64,000 nt of DNA from Streptomyces novaecaesareae (GCF_000716875.1 NZ_JNWQ01000005.1:1-64000); one strand, 5' to 3'; numbered from the stretch's first letter, positions 35,690 through 44,108 are shown. The notes: generated by a model from the sequence alone, not told the origin. A program made the numbers and translations.

Positions 35690-36925
35690 ATGGCCCCGAC
35701 CGAGATCATCCCGGATTCGTCCCCGAAGGCACCGCAGGCCGGTCCAAGCCCCTCCCTCGGCGGCGTACTGGCCCGCGCGCTGCGCGGCAACGTGCGCCAG
35801 TACGGCATGCTGGTCGCCCTCGCGCTGATCGTGCTGCTGTTCCAGATCTGGACTGACGGCATCCTGCTCCAGCCGCTCAACATCACCAACCTGATCCAGC
35901 AGAACGGCTACATCCTCATCCTGGCGATCGGGATGATGATCGTCATCATCGCCGGGCACATCGACCTCTCGGTCGGCTCGCTGGCCGCCTTCGTCGGGGC
36001 CGCCGCCGCGGTGATGATGGTCAAGCACCAACTGCCGTGGCCCGTGGCGCTGATCGCCGCGCTGGTGATCGGCGCCCTCGCCGGCGCCTGGCAGGGCTTC
36101 TGGATCGCCTACCTCGGGATCCCGTCCTTCATCGTCACCCTGGCGGGCATGCTGCTGTTCCGCGGCGGCACCCAGATCCTGCTCCAGGGCCAGTCGGTGG
36201 CGCCGTTCCCCAAGGGCTTCCAGAGCATCAGCAGCGGCTTCCTCCCCGAGGTCGGACCGCACACCAACTACCACAACCTCACCCTGCTGCTGGGCCTCGC
36301 GGTGCTGGCCGTCGCGATCCTCCAGGAGCTGCGCGGCCGGCGGCAGACCGCCTCGTACGGGCTTGAGGTGCTCCCCCTCGGGCTGTTCCTGACCAAGCTC
36401 GCCGTGATCACCGCGGCCGTGGTCGCCTTCACCCTGCTGCTGGCCAGCTACCACGGCGTGCCGATCGTGCTGCTGATCCTCGGCGCACTGCTGGTCGGCT
36501 TCGGCTACCTGATGCGCAACTCGATCATCGGGCGGCACACCTACGCCATCGGCGGCAACGAGCCGGCGGCCAAGCTGTCCGGGGTGAAGAGCAAGCGGGT
36601 CGTCTTCCTCGCCTTCACCAACATGGGCGTCCTCGCGGCGCTGGCCGGGCTGGTCTTCGCCGCGCGGCTCAACGCCGGCACCCCGCAGGCCGGCATCAAC
36701 TTCGAGCTGGAGGCCATCGCCGCCGCCTTCATCGGCGGCGCCTCCGCCAGCGGCGGCGTGGGCACCGTGATGGGCGCGATCATCGGCGGCCTGGTGCTCG
36801 GCGTGCTGAACAACGGCATGTCGCTGGTCGGTGTCGGCACCGACTACCAGCAGGTGATCAAGGGCCTGGTGCTGCTCGCAGCCGTGGGCTTCGACGTCTA
36901 CAACAAGCGCCGAGCCGGTTCCTGA
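35690..36925 (+). CDS. mmsB: Sugar ABC transporter permease
   Basis: 411 residues and about 10 membrane segments, CUT2 permease (branched-chain/ribose type). Family block AGHIDLSVGSLAAFVGAAA at about 85-103 and the ATPase-contact loop with AIGGNEPAAKLSG. The extra central region of 30-40 residues between membrane helices is typical of the MmsB/GguB/XylH group. It starts 3 bp after the ATPase stop and ends just before a strong terminator at 36942-36977, so the operon is binding protein, ATPase, permease. Confidence 0.92.
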   Translation: MAPTEIIPDSSPKAPQAGPSPSLGGVLARALRGNVRQYGMLVALALIVLLFQIWTDGILLQPLNITNLIQQNGYILILAIGMMIVIIAGHIDLSVGSLAAFVGAAAAVMMVKHQLPWPVALIAALVIGALAGAWQGFWIAYLGIPSFIVTLAGMLLFRGGTQILLQGQSVAPFPKGFQSISSGFLPEVGPHTNYHNLTLLLGLAVLAVAILQELRGRRQTASYGLEVLPLGLFLTKLAVITAAVVAFTLLLASYHGVPIVLLILGALLVGFGYLMRNSIIGRHTYAIGGNEPAAKLSGVKSKRVVFLAFTNMGVLAALAGLVFAARLNAGTPQAGINFELEAIAAAFIGGASASGGVGTVMGAIIGGLVLGVLNNGMSLVGVGTDYQQVIKGLVLLAAVGFDVYNKRRAGS

Positions 36926-37584
36926 CCCAGCCGGCGGCGAGAGGGCGGGCGCGGTGTTCCCACACCGCGCCCGCCCTGCCATGTGTCCGTAACCTGGCAG
37001 GAACGTGGCAGGACGGGCCCCGATGCAGACTGGTTCCGGATCCGCGCGGGAGAGAGGCCGACCAGGGTGATCGCCGCTGAGCAGGGGAACCTGCCCGCCC
37101 CCTTCACCGGGTTCGTGGGCAGGCGCCACGAGAGGAGCCCGTCCCGGTCGTCGAACCTGCCGCCGTAGTAGATGAACTGAACGTGCTGGTTCGGCTGGTT
37201 GGTTTCGTAGTATCCGAACCACCGGTTGCCGGTTGCCTGGCCGGGCCACCCCGCGTTCTGCGCGGGGGTGAGCCAGGCATAACTGTTGCCCTGGTTCCAG
37301 GTGTTGGTTTGCCAGTCGATCCGGTGGTTGGCCCAGAAGTCCGCCGCTTCGAGCGCGGCGTTCCAGTCCTGCGGGCTGATGCCACCCGGCGGGTTGTTGC
37401 AGGTCTGGGTGCAGGCACCCGTCGGGGGCTGGGCGAACGCGGGGGCGGATTGGGCGACCGTGCCGCCCACGAGGGCGAGCAGAACGCTCGCGACGGTCAG
37501 GATCCGGCGGCGGCCCCGGAGCGGGGCCTTCTTACGGCGATCCACGTCGGGCGCGGGTGCCGGGTCAAGAGCGGTGGACAACAC
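36898..37584 (-). CDS. Secreted protein of unknown family, 3' end doubtful
   Basis: The start (GTG at 37584, with TTG next) follows AAGGAG. A basic N terminus and hydrophobic core end at APAFA, so it is exported. The mature part begins with QPPTGACTQTC and has an aromatic-rich body (HRIDWQTNTWNQGNSYAW, GNRWFGYYETNQPNQHVQF). I recognise no family. After about residue 150 the character changes, and the last 30 codons run straight through the terminator of the convergent ABC operon and 28 bp into its permease gene. The true C terminus was probably lost through a frameshift or deletion, so treat the 228-residue length as unreliable. Confidence 0.5.
   Translation of the reverse strand: MLSTALDPAPAPDVDRRKKAPLRGRRRILTVASVLLALVGGTVAQSAPAFAQPPTGACTQTCNNPPGGISPQDWNAALEAADFWANHRIDWQTNTWNQGNSYAWLTPAQNAGWPGQATGNRWFGYYETNQPNQHVQFIYYGGRFDDRDGLLSWRLPTNPVKGAGRFPCSAAITLVGLSPARIRNQSASGPVLPRSCQVTDTWQGGRGVGTPRPPSRRRLGQEPARRLL
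36942..36977. terminator. Terminator of the sugar ABC operon
   Basis: A perfect 16-bp stem (36942-36957 with 36962-36977) and a tetraloop, 16 bases after the permease stop. Confidence 0.9.
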
Positions 37585-37797
37585 GTGCTCCTTGGCTGTT
37601 CGGGGTGACCGGGGGCCATTCGCCCCGGTGCCGCCAAGGAAGTCGGTCGTCCGTATCAGTGGGCTCTCGGTCGGATCACAGCCGCCCGGAGGGCGGAACT
37701 GACACCCGGTGGTGAGGAGAGCCGAGGGGTGCCTCTCGGGAGAGGCACCCCTCGGTGGACGGTCGTTCGGGATTCAGGTCAGGATTCAGGTCGGGAT

Positions 37798-38160
37798 TCA
37801 GTGAGCCAGGAGCACCAGGAGCAGCACGACCAGCGCCGGCACGGTCTGCACGAACAGGATCTTGCGGGAGGACGTCACGGCGCCGTACAGGCCGGCGACG
37901 GCGACGCAGGACGCGAAGAAGACCCGCACCTGGAAGCCGACCGGGTCGGAGGCGAACGCGCCCCACAGGAGCCCGGCCGCCAGGAAGCCGTTGTACAGGC
38001 CCTGGTTGGCGGCCAGCGCCTTGGTCGAGACCGCGAACTCCTCGGTCGTCCCGAAGGAAGCCCGGGCCCGGGGAGTGGTCCAGAGGAACATCTCCAGGAC
38101 CAGGATGTAGACGTGCAGGAGGGCGAGCGCGACAACCGCAATCACGGCAACTGTGGACAT
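37798..38160 (-). CDS. DUF1304 membrane protein
   Basis: 120 residues, almost entirely membrane segments (about four), with the DUF1304 layout: VAVIAVVALALLHVYILVLE, then the loop FLWTTPRARASFG, and NQGLYNGFLAAGLLWG. Function is unknown in the family. I start at the ATG ending at 38160; an in-frame ATG nine bases upstream is equally possible because neither has a good ribosome site. It stands alone: the neighbouring genes have their own gaps and differ in type. Confidence 0.82.
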   Translation of the reverse strand: MSTVAVIAVVALALLHVYILVLEMFLWTTPRARASFGTTEEFAVSTKALAANQGLYNGFLAAGLLWGAFASDPVGFQVRVFFASCVAVAGLYGAVTSSRKILFVQTVPALVVLLLVLLAH

Positions 38161-38257
38161 GCCGGGCATATTACGCGTCGGCGCGGGCCCGAACCGGGCG
38201 CGGCCGGAGTGCACGTGATGCCTGGACCGGCATTTTGTTCAGGCACTTGCCCAACCG

Positions 38258-38749
38258 TCAAGTCCGGCTCCGGGCGACGTGGGTCGCGATCGAGACCGCC
38301 AACTGCTGGGGGCGGTGCACATGGACGAGGACCAGGGGCCCCGGCTGGTCCCGGATCAGCAGGGCCACCGCGGCGTGATGGAGCGTCGTCAACTCCCGGC
38401 CGCCGCCGATCCGTTGGTTCTCGACGCGACCTGGCGAGTAGCTGACGTCCAGGATGTCGGCCCAGCCGAGCAGCGCCGGCTCCAACTCGTCCGCGAAGCG
38501 CAGCCGCAGGCCCTCCGGGCGCACCTCGACGGCCTGCAGACCCGCGCTCGGCGGGAGCCGGCCGGCGACCAGGAGGCCGCCGATCACCACCGCGTCGACC
38601 ACCAGCCCCTGCCACCAGATGCCCCGGTACATCAACACCCAGAAGAGCAGCACCAGGGCGCAGAAGGCCCACTTCCACACCACCATCGGAACGTAGCGGC
38701 GGACTCGGTGAACGCTCACAACTCCGCCGCCCGGTACTGCTGCTGCCAT
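38258..38749 (-). CDS. Membrane-anchored PH-like domain protein
   Basis: 163 residues. Start at the ATG ending at 38749, preceded by GGGGAAGCCG. Two membrane helices (about 20-40 and 44-62: VVWKWAFCALVLLFWVLMY and LVVDAVVIGGLLVAG) are followed by a soluble beta-rich domain of about 95 residues (LQAVEVRPEGLRLRF, LGWADILDVSYSPG). This layout is seen in bacterial PH-like proteins that sit on the cytosolic face of the membrane. No function can be assigned. A longer frame continues upstream without similarity. Confidence 0.65.
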   Translation of the reverse strand: MAAAVPGGGVVSVHRVRRYVPMVVWKWAFCALVLLFWVLMYRGIWWQGLVVDAVVIGGLLVAGRLPPSAGLQAVEVRPEGLRLRFADELEPALLGWADILDVSYSPGRVENQRIGGGRELTTLHHAAVALLIRDQPGPLVLVHVHRPQQLAVSIATHVARSRT

Positions 38750-38828
38750 CGGCTTCCCCAACCCAATCGTTTGGGTTGGATGATAGGCATGACCCGGCCG
38801 GGGCACCAGGGCCCGGAACCGGGCAGGC

Positions 38829-39869
38829 TCAGAGAAGTGACGGCCCGACAGGCCGACCGCTGGACGCCCGCACCACCAGCTCGGGCCTGAGCCGCCGGGA
38901 CCGGGGCGGTTCGCCGCCGATCCGGCGCAGCAGTTCCCGCACCGCGACCCGGCCCTGCTCCGCCATCGGCGAGCGGACCGTGGTGAGCGCGACCGGCAGC
39001 TCCGCGGCGACCGGGGTGTCGTTGAAACCCGCCAGGGCGAGGTCCCTCCCCGGGTGCAGGCCCAGGTCACGGGCCGCGCCCAGGACCCCGATGGCGGCCA
39101 GGTCGTTGACGGCGAACAGGGCGGTGGGGCGCCGAGGGGTGGTCAGCAGGGCGGTCGCCGCCGCCCGGCCGCCGACGGTGTCGAAGGCGCAGTGCCGCAC
39201 CAGTTCGGCCGGCACCGGCAGACCCGCCTCGGCGTACCGGTCGACGAAGCCGGCCGTGCGGTCGGTGCCGGTGCTGGCGAAGGGCTCGCCCGCGACGCAG
39301 CCGACCCGGGTGTGCCCCAGCCCCAGGAGGTGCTCGGCCACCAGGCGCCCGCCCCGGTAGTCGTCGCAGGTGACGGCCGGGAGTTCGCCCTCCGTACGAC
39401 GGTTGACCAGGATGTGCGGCGTGCGCCGGAGCACCGGGTCCGCCAGGGCGGCGCCGTCCAGGTGCGCATCGCCGATGATGACGCCGTCCACCCGCCTGCC
39501 GAGGACCATCGCGATCCGCTCGCGCTGACGAGCCGGATCGTCCTGGGTGTTGGTGACGAAGGCGGCGAGCCCGTGCCGGGCGGCCTCCTCCTCGATGCCC
39601 TCGTAGATGGTCGCGACGACGACCTCGGACAGCCGCGCGAACACCACCCCGATCAGGTTGCTGCGCCGGGTTCGCAGGCTCACCGCGGCGGGGTTGCGTC
39701 GGTAGCCCAGCTCGTCGGCGAGTTCCCGGACCCGACGCGCCGTCGGCCCCGACGCGGCCCGCCGTCCGTCACCCTCGCTCCCGTTCAGCACCCGGGAGAC
39801 GGTGGAGACGTCCAACCCCAGTCGGTCGGCGATCACCCTCAGCGTCACCGGACGGCTCTCGATACCCAC
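38829..39869 (-). CDS. LacI-family transcriptional regulator (second copy)
   Basis: 346 residues. I chose the GTG at 39867-39869 because it follows GGAGAAGGAG and places the helix-turn-helix (LRVIADRLGLDVSTVSRVLN) near residue 8; the frame runs further without similarity. Sensor domain follows, with the dimer motif VDGVIIGDAHLD and the late FAVNDLAAIGVLGAARDLG. It diverges from the expansin gene across 281 bp, so the expansin is its most likely target. A sugar released from plant cell walls is the probable effector, by inference. Confidence 0.88.
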   Translation of the reverse strand: MGIESRPVTLRVIADRLGLDVSTVSRVLNGSEGDGRRAASGPTARRVRELADELGYRRNPAAVSLRTRRSNLIGVVFARLSEVVVATIYEGIEEEAARHGLAAFVTNTQDDPARQRERIAMVLGRRVDGVIIGDAHLDGAALADPVLRRTPHILVNRRTEGELPAVTCDDYRGGRLVAEHLLGLGHTRVGCVAGEPFASTGTDRTAGFVDRYAEAGLPVPAELVRHCAFDTVGGRAAATALLTTPRRPTALFAVNDLAAIGVLGAARDLGLHPGRDLALAGFNDTPVAAELPVALTTVRSPMAEQGRVAVRELLRRIGGEPPRSRRLRPELVVRASSGRPVGPSLL

Positions 39870-40150
39870 GACCGACTCCTTCTCCTCCACGACCGCCCAT
39901 TCTGCGCGACCACCGCACCGGCCCCGCACGGCCCTCCCGGACACCGCCCACACCCCGGCCGAAATTCTTTCCAGCACGCGGCAACCCTTCCGCCGGCGGC
40001 GGCAACTGACGGGTGACACCGAGGGCGAGGCGCCCACGGGGCCCCGCAAAAAAACTTTCGCCGGAGCGGCAACCTTTCCGGCTCCGGCGACCACTGGTCA
40101 GCGCAACGTCGAGTCGATCCACCGAAGTCGACCTACCGAAACGGACGGGA
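39870..40150. promoter_or_regulatory. Divergent LacI / expansin control region
   Basis: 281 bases without a gene. GAAA-N3-TTTC (39961-39971) fits the general palindrome of LacI-family sugar operators. A second AAACTTTCG half-site lies at about 40052-40060. A 9-bp inverted repeat (40059-40067 with 40081-40089) could form a hairpin in the expansin leader. The expansin start has only a GGGA ribosome site. Confidence 0.45.
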
Positions 40151-41167
40151 ATGAAGGCAACGAAGCACGCGGCGCCACAGTCGAACCGCAGGCGTGGGCT
40201 GATCATGGGCATACCGTTGGCGCTGGTGGCGGTCGGTGTGCTGGTCTTCCTGGCCTTCGCACTGCTGCCGGGCAGCGGGGGCGGCGCCGTCTCCGCCGAG
40301 CCGGCCGCCGCCTCCGTCGCCGCCACCGAGTCGAGCGCTCCGCCCGGCGACGGCGCCCCGGCCGATCCCACCCCCTCGGCGGCAGCGCCGTCGGTCACCA
40401 GCCCCGCGCCCTCGGCCACCGGCACCCCGTCGCCGTCGGCCACTCCCACGCCGCGGCCGTCGGCCACCACCGCCACCCCGACCACGGCCGCCCCGACACC
40501 CGCGGCCGCCACCACCGGTGCCGGCGCCGCACCGGCCGCGGCGTCGCTCGCCGGGCGGATCAAGCCCGGGACGAACTACCAGGGCGTCGCGACCTCCTAC
40601 GACGCCGCCGACGGCAACGGCGCCTGCTCGTTCGGCCCGTCCGGCGACATGATGATCGCGGCGATGAACCACACCGACTACGAGACGTCCAAGGCCTGCG
40701 GGGCGTCCGTGCTCGTCCGCGCCGCCAACGGGGCCAGCATCACGGTGCGGATCGTCAACGAGTGCCCCCTGCCCTGCGCGCCCGGGCAGCTCGACCTCAG
40801 CCACGAGGCCTTCGCCAAGCTCGCCGACCTCTCGGTGGGCCGTCTCCCGATCACCTGGACGGTGCTGAGCCCCGGCACGGCACCCGCCACCATGTCGATC
40901 CGGTACAAGGCCGGATCCTCGCAGTGGTGGTGCGGGATCCAGGTGATCGGCCACCGGAACCCGGTGGCGGCCCTGGAGGTCCAGAGCGGCGGCGGCTGGC
41001 GGCAGCTGACCCGCACCGACTACAACTACTTCCTCTCCCCCGACGGCAGCGGGTGCGGCGGGTCGATCAGGGTCACCGACGTCTACGGGGAGCAACTGAC
41101 CGTCGACGGACTCGCGGTGAAACCGGACGTCGTCCAGCCGACCCGAGTCCAGTTCGCCAGGCATTGA
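40151..41167 (+). CDS. Membrane-anchored or secreted bacterial expansin
   Basis: 338 residues: short cytosolic N terminus, one hydrophobic segment (about 18-38), a Pro/Ser/Thr-rich linker (about 45-135), a double-psi beta-barrel (about 140-235) with NGACSFGP, IVNECPLPCAPGQLDLS (the Asp equals the essential Asp of EXLX1), and a C-terminal CBM63-like domain (about 243-330) with SSQWWCGIQVIGHRNPVA. Expansins loosen cellulose-hemicellulose contacts without hydrolysis. Its neighbours, a LacI regulator and a sigma/anti-sigma pair, suggest regulated use during plant material colonisation. Confidence 0.85.
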   Translation: MKATKHAAPQSNRRRGLIMGIPLALVAVGVLVFLAFALLPGSGGGAVSAEPAAASVAATESSAPPGDGAPADPTPSAAAPSVTSPAPSATGTPSPSATPTPRPSATTATPTTAAPTPAAATTGAGAAPAAASLAGRIKPGTNYQGVATSYDAADGNGACSFGPSGDMMIAAMNHTDYETSKACGASVLVRAANGASITVRIVNECPLPCAPGQLDLSHEAFAKLADLSVGRLPITWTVLSPGTAPATMSIRYKAGSSQWWCGIQVIGHRNPVAALEVQSGGGWRQLTRTDYNYFLSPDGSGCGGSIRVTDVYGEQLTVDGLAVKPDVVQPTRVQFARH

Positions 41168-41255
41168 GCGCGCCGCTCGCCCGTCGGTCGGCGGTGGCCC
41201 CCCGCCGGGGCGACCACCGCCCCGACCTGGAGACGGGCACTGCTAGGCTCGCGCC

Positions 41256-41269
41256 TGTTAACGCTCACA
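41256..41269 (+). promoter_or_regulatory. LacI-type operator before the sigma-factor gene
   Basis: TGTTAACGCTCACA matches the arabinose-locus operators and lies 27 bp before the ATG at 41296. It sits just downstream of a TAGGCT -10-like hexamer (about 41244), a position that would block transcription. Confidence 0.65.
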
Positions 41270-41295
41270 TTGCAGGGAGAGGGCGACCGGGGGAA

Positions 41296-41826
41296 ATGCT
41301 CCTCGATGACGCGTCCGCGGAGTTCCACGACTTCTTCGAACGCCACTACGCCGAACTCGCCCGTCTCGCCCACCTCCTGACCGGCGAGACGGACGCGGCA
41401 GACGACCTCGCCGCGGACGCCCTGATCGCCCTGTGGCAACGCTGGGACCGGCTCCGCGCGGCTGACAATCCGATCGCCTACGCGCGCGGGGTGGTCGCCA
41501 ACATGGCCCGGGCCAGGATCCGCAGCGCGATCCGCGAGCGGCGCCGGGTGCTGCTGTTCTGGTCCCGCGCCCCCGAGAGAACGGACGGCCCGGACACGGC
41601 CGCCGTGTTGGACGTCCGCACGGCGCTCGCCAGGATGCCGTTCCGCAAGCGGGCGTGTGTGGTGATGCGCCACGCCTTCGACCTGTCGGAGAAGGACACC
41701 GCTGCGGCGCTGGGCATATCGGTCGGTACGGTGAAGAGCCAGACCTCGAAGGGCATGGCCGAGCTGAAACGCGCACTCGGCGCACAAGCGGTCGGCGAAC
41801 TGACAGCAGGAAGGAGGAACCGGTGA
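41296..41826 (+). CDS. ECF sigma factor (SigE/SARP-neighbour type, actinobacterial)
   Basis: 176 residues. Sigma region 2 has LAHLLTGETDAADDLAADAL and the -10-binding helix IALWQRWDRL; region 4 is RACVVMRHAFDLSEKDTAAA with the helix-turn-helix ALGISVGTVKSQTSKGMAEL. The type is the common Streptomyces SigE-like M-type ECF group. The ATG at 41296 follows GGGGGA. Its stop overlaps the GTG of the next gene (GTGA), so the two are translated together. The upstream LacI-type operator at 41256-41269 implies sugar control of its expression. Confidence 0.88.
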   Translation: MLLDDASAEFHDFFERHYAELARLAHLLTGETDAADDLAADALIALWQRWDRLRAADNPIAYARGVVANMARARIRSAIRERRRVLLFWSRAPERTDGPDTAAVLDVRTALARMPFRKRACVVMRHAFDLSEKDTAAALGISVGTVKSQTSKGMAELKRALGAQAVGELTAGRRNR

Positions 41827-42614
41827 ACGAGGACATCACCTGGCGGCTGCGCGAGGCCGCCGAAGCCCATCAGCCCGACCGCGCACGGATCCTGGCCCGC
41901 GTCGAACGCGGCGTGGCCCGCCCTCCCGTCCGCCACCGCACATCGCCGTTCACGAGGTCGTGGCCCAGGGCCGCCCTCGCGAGCATCGCCACCGCCGGCA
42001 TCCTGGCGACCGGAGGCTTCGCCGTCGCCGCCATCATCGGGACACCACCGCCGTCGGACACCGTCACCACCGCTCCGGCCACCCCGCCCCCGACGGCCGC
42101 CCCTTCGCCGACGCCGTCGGCTGCCCAGGGCACCGTCGCCCCGGCCCCCGTACCCGCGCCGGCCACTGCCACCACCACCCCGGCCAGCCCCCGCCCGACC
42201 CCCTCGGCGAGCAGCCGCCCCCAGAGCGGATCGCTCTGGTCGGAGGGATCGGTCGACTCGCACAGCACGGTCTACTGGGCCCAGAACAACCTGGCCCTCA
42301 AGACCACCCAGCCGCTCACCTCGCTCACGGTCGAGTTGCGCATCGCCCAGACCGGCGACGTACGGGACACCGGCAACTGGCACACCCTGCCGAACGACGA
42401 CTTCACCGTCACCGCCCAGGAGTCCGGCGGCGTCCTGGTCTACCGCTGGGTCCTGAAGCCGGGCCGCACGGTGCAGGTCGGACAGTACGAGTTCGCCGCC
42501 CAGTTCAACCACGCCACCGGCGTGCGCAGCGCCGCGAACGACAGCTACCGGGTCGACGCCCAGTCGGCCGGCGGCCCCGCCTCGGTCTGGGGAGGGTTCG
42601 GCCCGGCACGGTGA
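41823..42614 (+). CDS. Anti-sigma-like membrane protein with extracellular sensor domain
   Basis: 263 residues, coupled to the sigma gene by a GTGA overlap. A short cytosolic part (about 1-48) starts NEDITWRLREAAEAHQPDRA, as in small anti-sigma domains. One membrane helix (about 50-72) and a Pro/Thr/Ala-rich linker (about 75-130) follow. The extracellular domain (about 135-263) is beta-rich, with STVYWAQNNLALKTTQPL and a late YEFAAQFNHA. No catalytic motif is visible. The layout resembles sensor anti-sigma factors that bind an extracellular polysaccharide (the clostridial RsgI logic), but homology with RsgI is not visible. The ligand is unknown. Confidence 0.7.
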   Translation: MNEDITWRLREAAEAHQPDRARILARVERGVARPPVRHRTSPFTRSWPRAALASIATAGILATGGFAVAAIIGTPPPSDTVTTAPATPPPTAAPSPTPSAAQGTVAPAPVPAPATATTTPASPRPTPSASSRPQSGSLWSEGSVDSHSTVYWAQNNLALKTTQPLTSLTVELRIAQTGDVRDTGNWHTLPNDDFTVTAQESGGVLVYRWVLKPGRTVQVGQYEFAAQFNHATGVRSAANDSYRVDAQSAGGPASVWGGFGPAR

Positions 42615-42637
42615 CGCCCGGCCGCGTCCGCTGCCCA

Positions 42638-42670
42638 TGCCCGGGGAATCCGCCACGGATTCCCCGGGCA
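42638..42670 (+). terminator. Terminator of the sigma / anti-sigma operon
   Basis: A perfect 15-bp stem (42638-42652 with 42656-42670) and a 3-base loop, 24 bases after the anti-sigma stop. The remaining gap to 42923 holds nothing I can name apart from an AT-richer promoter-like stretch near 42820-42880. Confidence 0.88.
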
Positions 42671-42923
42671 TTCTCGACGGAAAACCCGCCGGCGAATCGC
42701 TCGATTGTCCGCCCGTCGCCGCCAGTCCTCCTTCTCTTGGAAAGGTCGCATCGCAAACAATTCACCATTCGCCCGCATGCGGAGCCGCCTCCAGGACATC
42801 GCCGGCCGGTCCGCTGCGACGGTTAACACAGTGTTTACCGGAATGCGGAACTCACCGCCACGACAGGTCGTCAGAATTCGTGGGAGTCCCAAGAAAGCAT
42901 CAAGACCGGGAAGGGAACAGGCA

Positions 42924-43274
42924 ATGTCCTCAGTCACGCGGGTGGTCGGCGTCGTCGCCGCGGCCCTCGTGGCCGTGTTGGGCATGCTGGCACTGTCCCA
43001 GTCCGTGTCCGCGTTCACCCGGGAGAACGGCTGCCCTCGGGTGGTCGCGGAGGCGAAGCTCGTCGAGGAGGCGGCGCTCCCCAAGTACGCGCCCGGCCTG
43101 TACTCGACGCGCAGCCGGTCCGTCGAAGTCCCCCAGCGGCGGCCCGAGTTGCTGCCGGCCCTGCTCGACGACGCTCCGGTCGTCAGCCATCCCGCTCCGG
43201 CTGGGGACCCGGAGGCGCCGCACGGGGCGCTCAGACAGTCCAGAGCGGCGGTCCTCCAGGTGTTCCGCTGCTGA
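42924..43274 (+). CDS. Small exported or membrane-anchored protein, unknown
   Basis: 116 residues from the ATG at 42924 (ribosome site AAGGGAACAG). A hydrophobic N terminus (about 5-31, RVVGVVAAALVAVLGMLALS) ends at VSAF, so it is exported or anchored. The short mature part has two cysteines (position 38 and the last residue) and no recognisable domain. Codon bias in the third position is typical for the region, which supports real coding. The frame also extends upstream to 42705, but with non-coding character. Confidence 0.5.
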   Translation: MSSVTRVVGVVAAALVAVLGMLALSQSVSAFTRENGCPRVVAEAKLVEEAALPKYAPGLYSTRSRSVEVPQRRPELLPALLDDAPVVSHPAPAGDPEAPHGALRQSRAAVLQVFRC

Positions 43275-43320
43275 TCGTCGCCGACCGTGCCCGCATGCTC
43301 CTCGACGACGGCCACAACCA

Positions 43321-43376
43321 GACGGTGACGCCCCGACGGTGACATCCGGACGGTGACGCCCGGACGGTGACGTCCC
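43321..43376. repeat. Four tandem 14-bp repeats (gacggtgacgcccg)
   Basis: Four units of 14 bases (43321, 43335, 43349 and 43363) with small changes, in the non-coding gap upstream of the carbonic anhydrase gene. Confidence 0.8.
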
Positions 43377-43517
43377 CACGTCCGACGGTTCACGACGGCC
43401 CACGGCAGTGATTCCCTGCCACCGCCGCCGCGCTGCGTGCTGCCTTCCTCCGCATCGAGCGGGCACGACCCCGAAGTCTCATTCCGACACGACTTCCGAA
43501 GGGCCCGAGGCATCGAC

Positions 43518-44108
43518 ATGCAAGCATTCATCGACCACGCCCGTACCTTCCGCCGCCGTGCCGCGCAGGACTCGGACGCCTTCGGGCGACTGGCTGCCGG
43601 TCAGAACCCGCAGGCGCTGTTCATCACCTGCTCGGACTCCCGCATCATCCCCTCCGCCGTCACCGGCGCCCGGCCCGGGGACCTCTTCGAGATGCGGACC
43701 GCAGGCAACATCGTCCCGCCGTACCGGCCGCACGTCCCGTCGGCCGAAGCCGCGACCATCGAATACGCCGTCGAGGTCCTGGGGATCGCCGACATCGTGG
43801 TGTGCGGCCACTCGCACTGCGGCGCCGTCGGCGCCGTCGTACGGGGCGACGACCTCACCGGCGTGCCCGCGGTGCGCGACTGGCTCGCCGACGGCACCGC
43901 ACTGACGCCGGGCCGGGCGGCGAGCCACGACCTGGCCGGCCCGGTCCAACGCCACGTCCTGGACCAGTTGCAGAAGCTGCGCACCCACCCGAGCGTCGCG
44001 CGCCGGGTCGACGAGGGACAGCTCGGCCTGCACGCCTGGTTCTACGAAGTGCACACCGGCGCGGTCCTCACCCACCGCCCCGGTACCGACGTCTTCCTGC
44101 CGCTGTGA
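43518..44108 (+). CDS. Beta-carbonic anhydrase
   Basis: 196 residues. I chose the ATG at 43518 after GAGG. Zinc ligands are FITCSDSR (Cys and Asp of the CxDxR motif) and CGHSHCGA (His and second Cys). The Asp-Arg dyad is intact, so it should interconvert carbon dioxide and bicarbonate. No signal peptide is seen, so it is cytosolic. The gene is followed by a SulP transporter on the same strand, only 98 bp downstream, a pairing seen in several bacteria and sometimes as a single fused protein. Confidence 0.92.
   Translation: MQAFIDHARTFRRRAAQDSDAFGRLAAGQNPQALFITCSDSRIIPSAVTGARPGDLFEMRTAGNIVPPYRPHVPSAEAATIEYAVEVLGIADIVVCGHSHCGAVGAVVRGDDLTGVPAVRDWLADGTALTPGRAASHDLAGPVQRHVLDQLQKLRTHPSVARRVDEGQLGLHAWFYEVHTGAVLTHRPGTDVFLPL

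Noticed and set aside
34037..37249. 1,070-residue leftward frame opposite the sugar ABC operon
   Set aside because: It is the mirror of three well-supported genes and contains no domain; a typical high-GC shadow frame.
38705..38720. aacgctcacaac resembles the LacI-type operators
   Set aside because: It lies inside the coding region of the PH-like membrane protein and is only a partial match.
43321..43376. Possible CRISPR-like repeats
   Set aside because: Units are directly adjacent with no spacers and only 14 bases long; they are simple tandem repeats.
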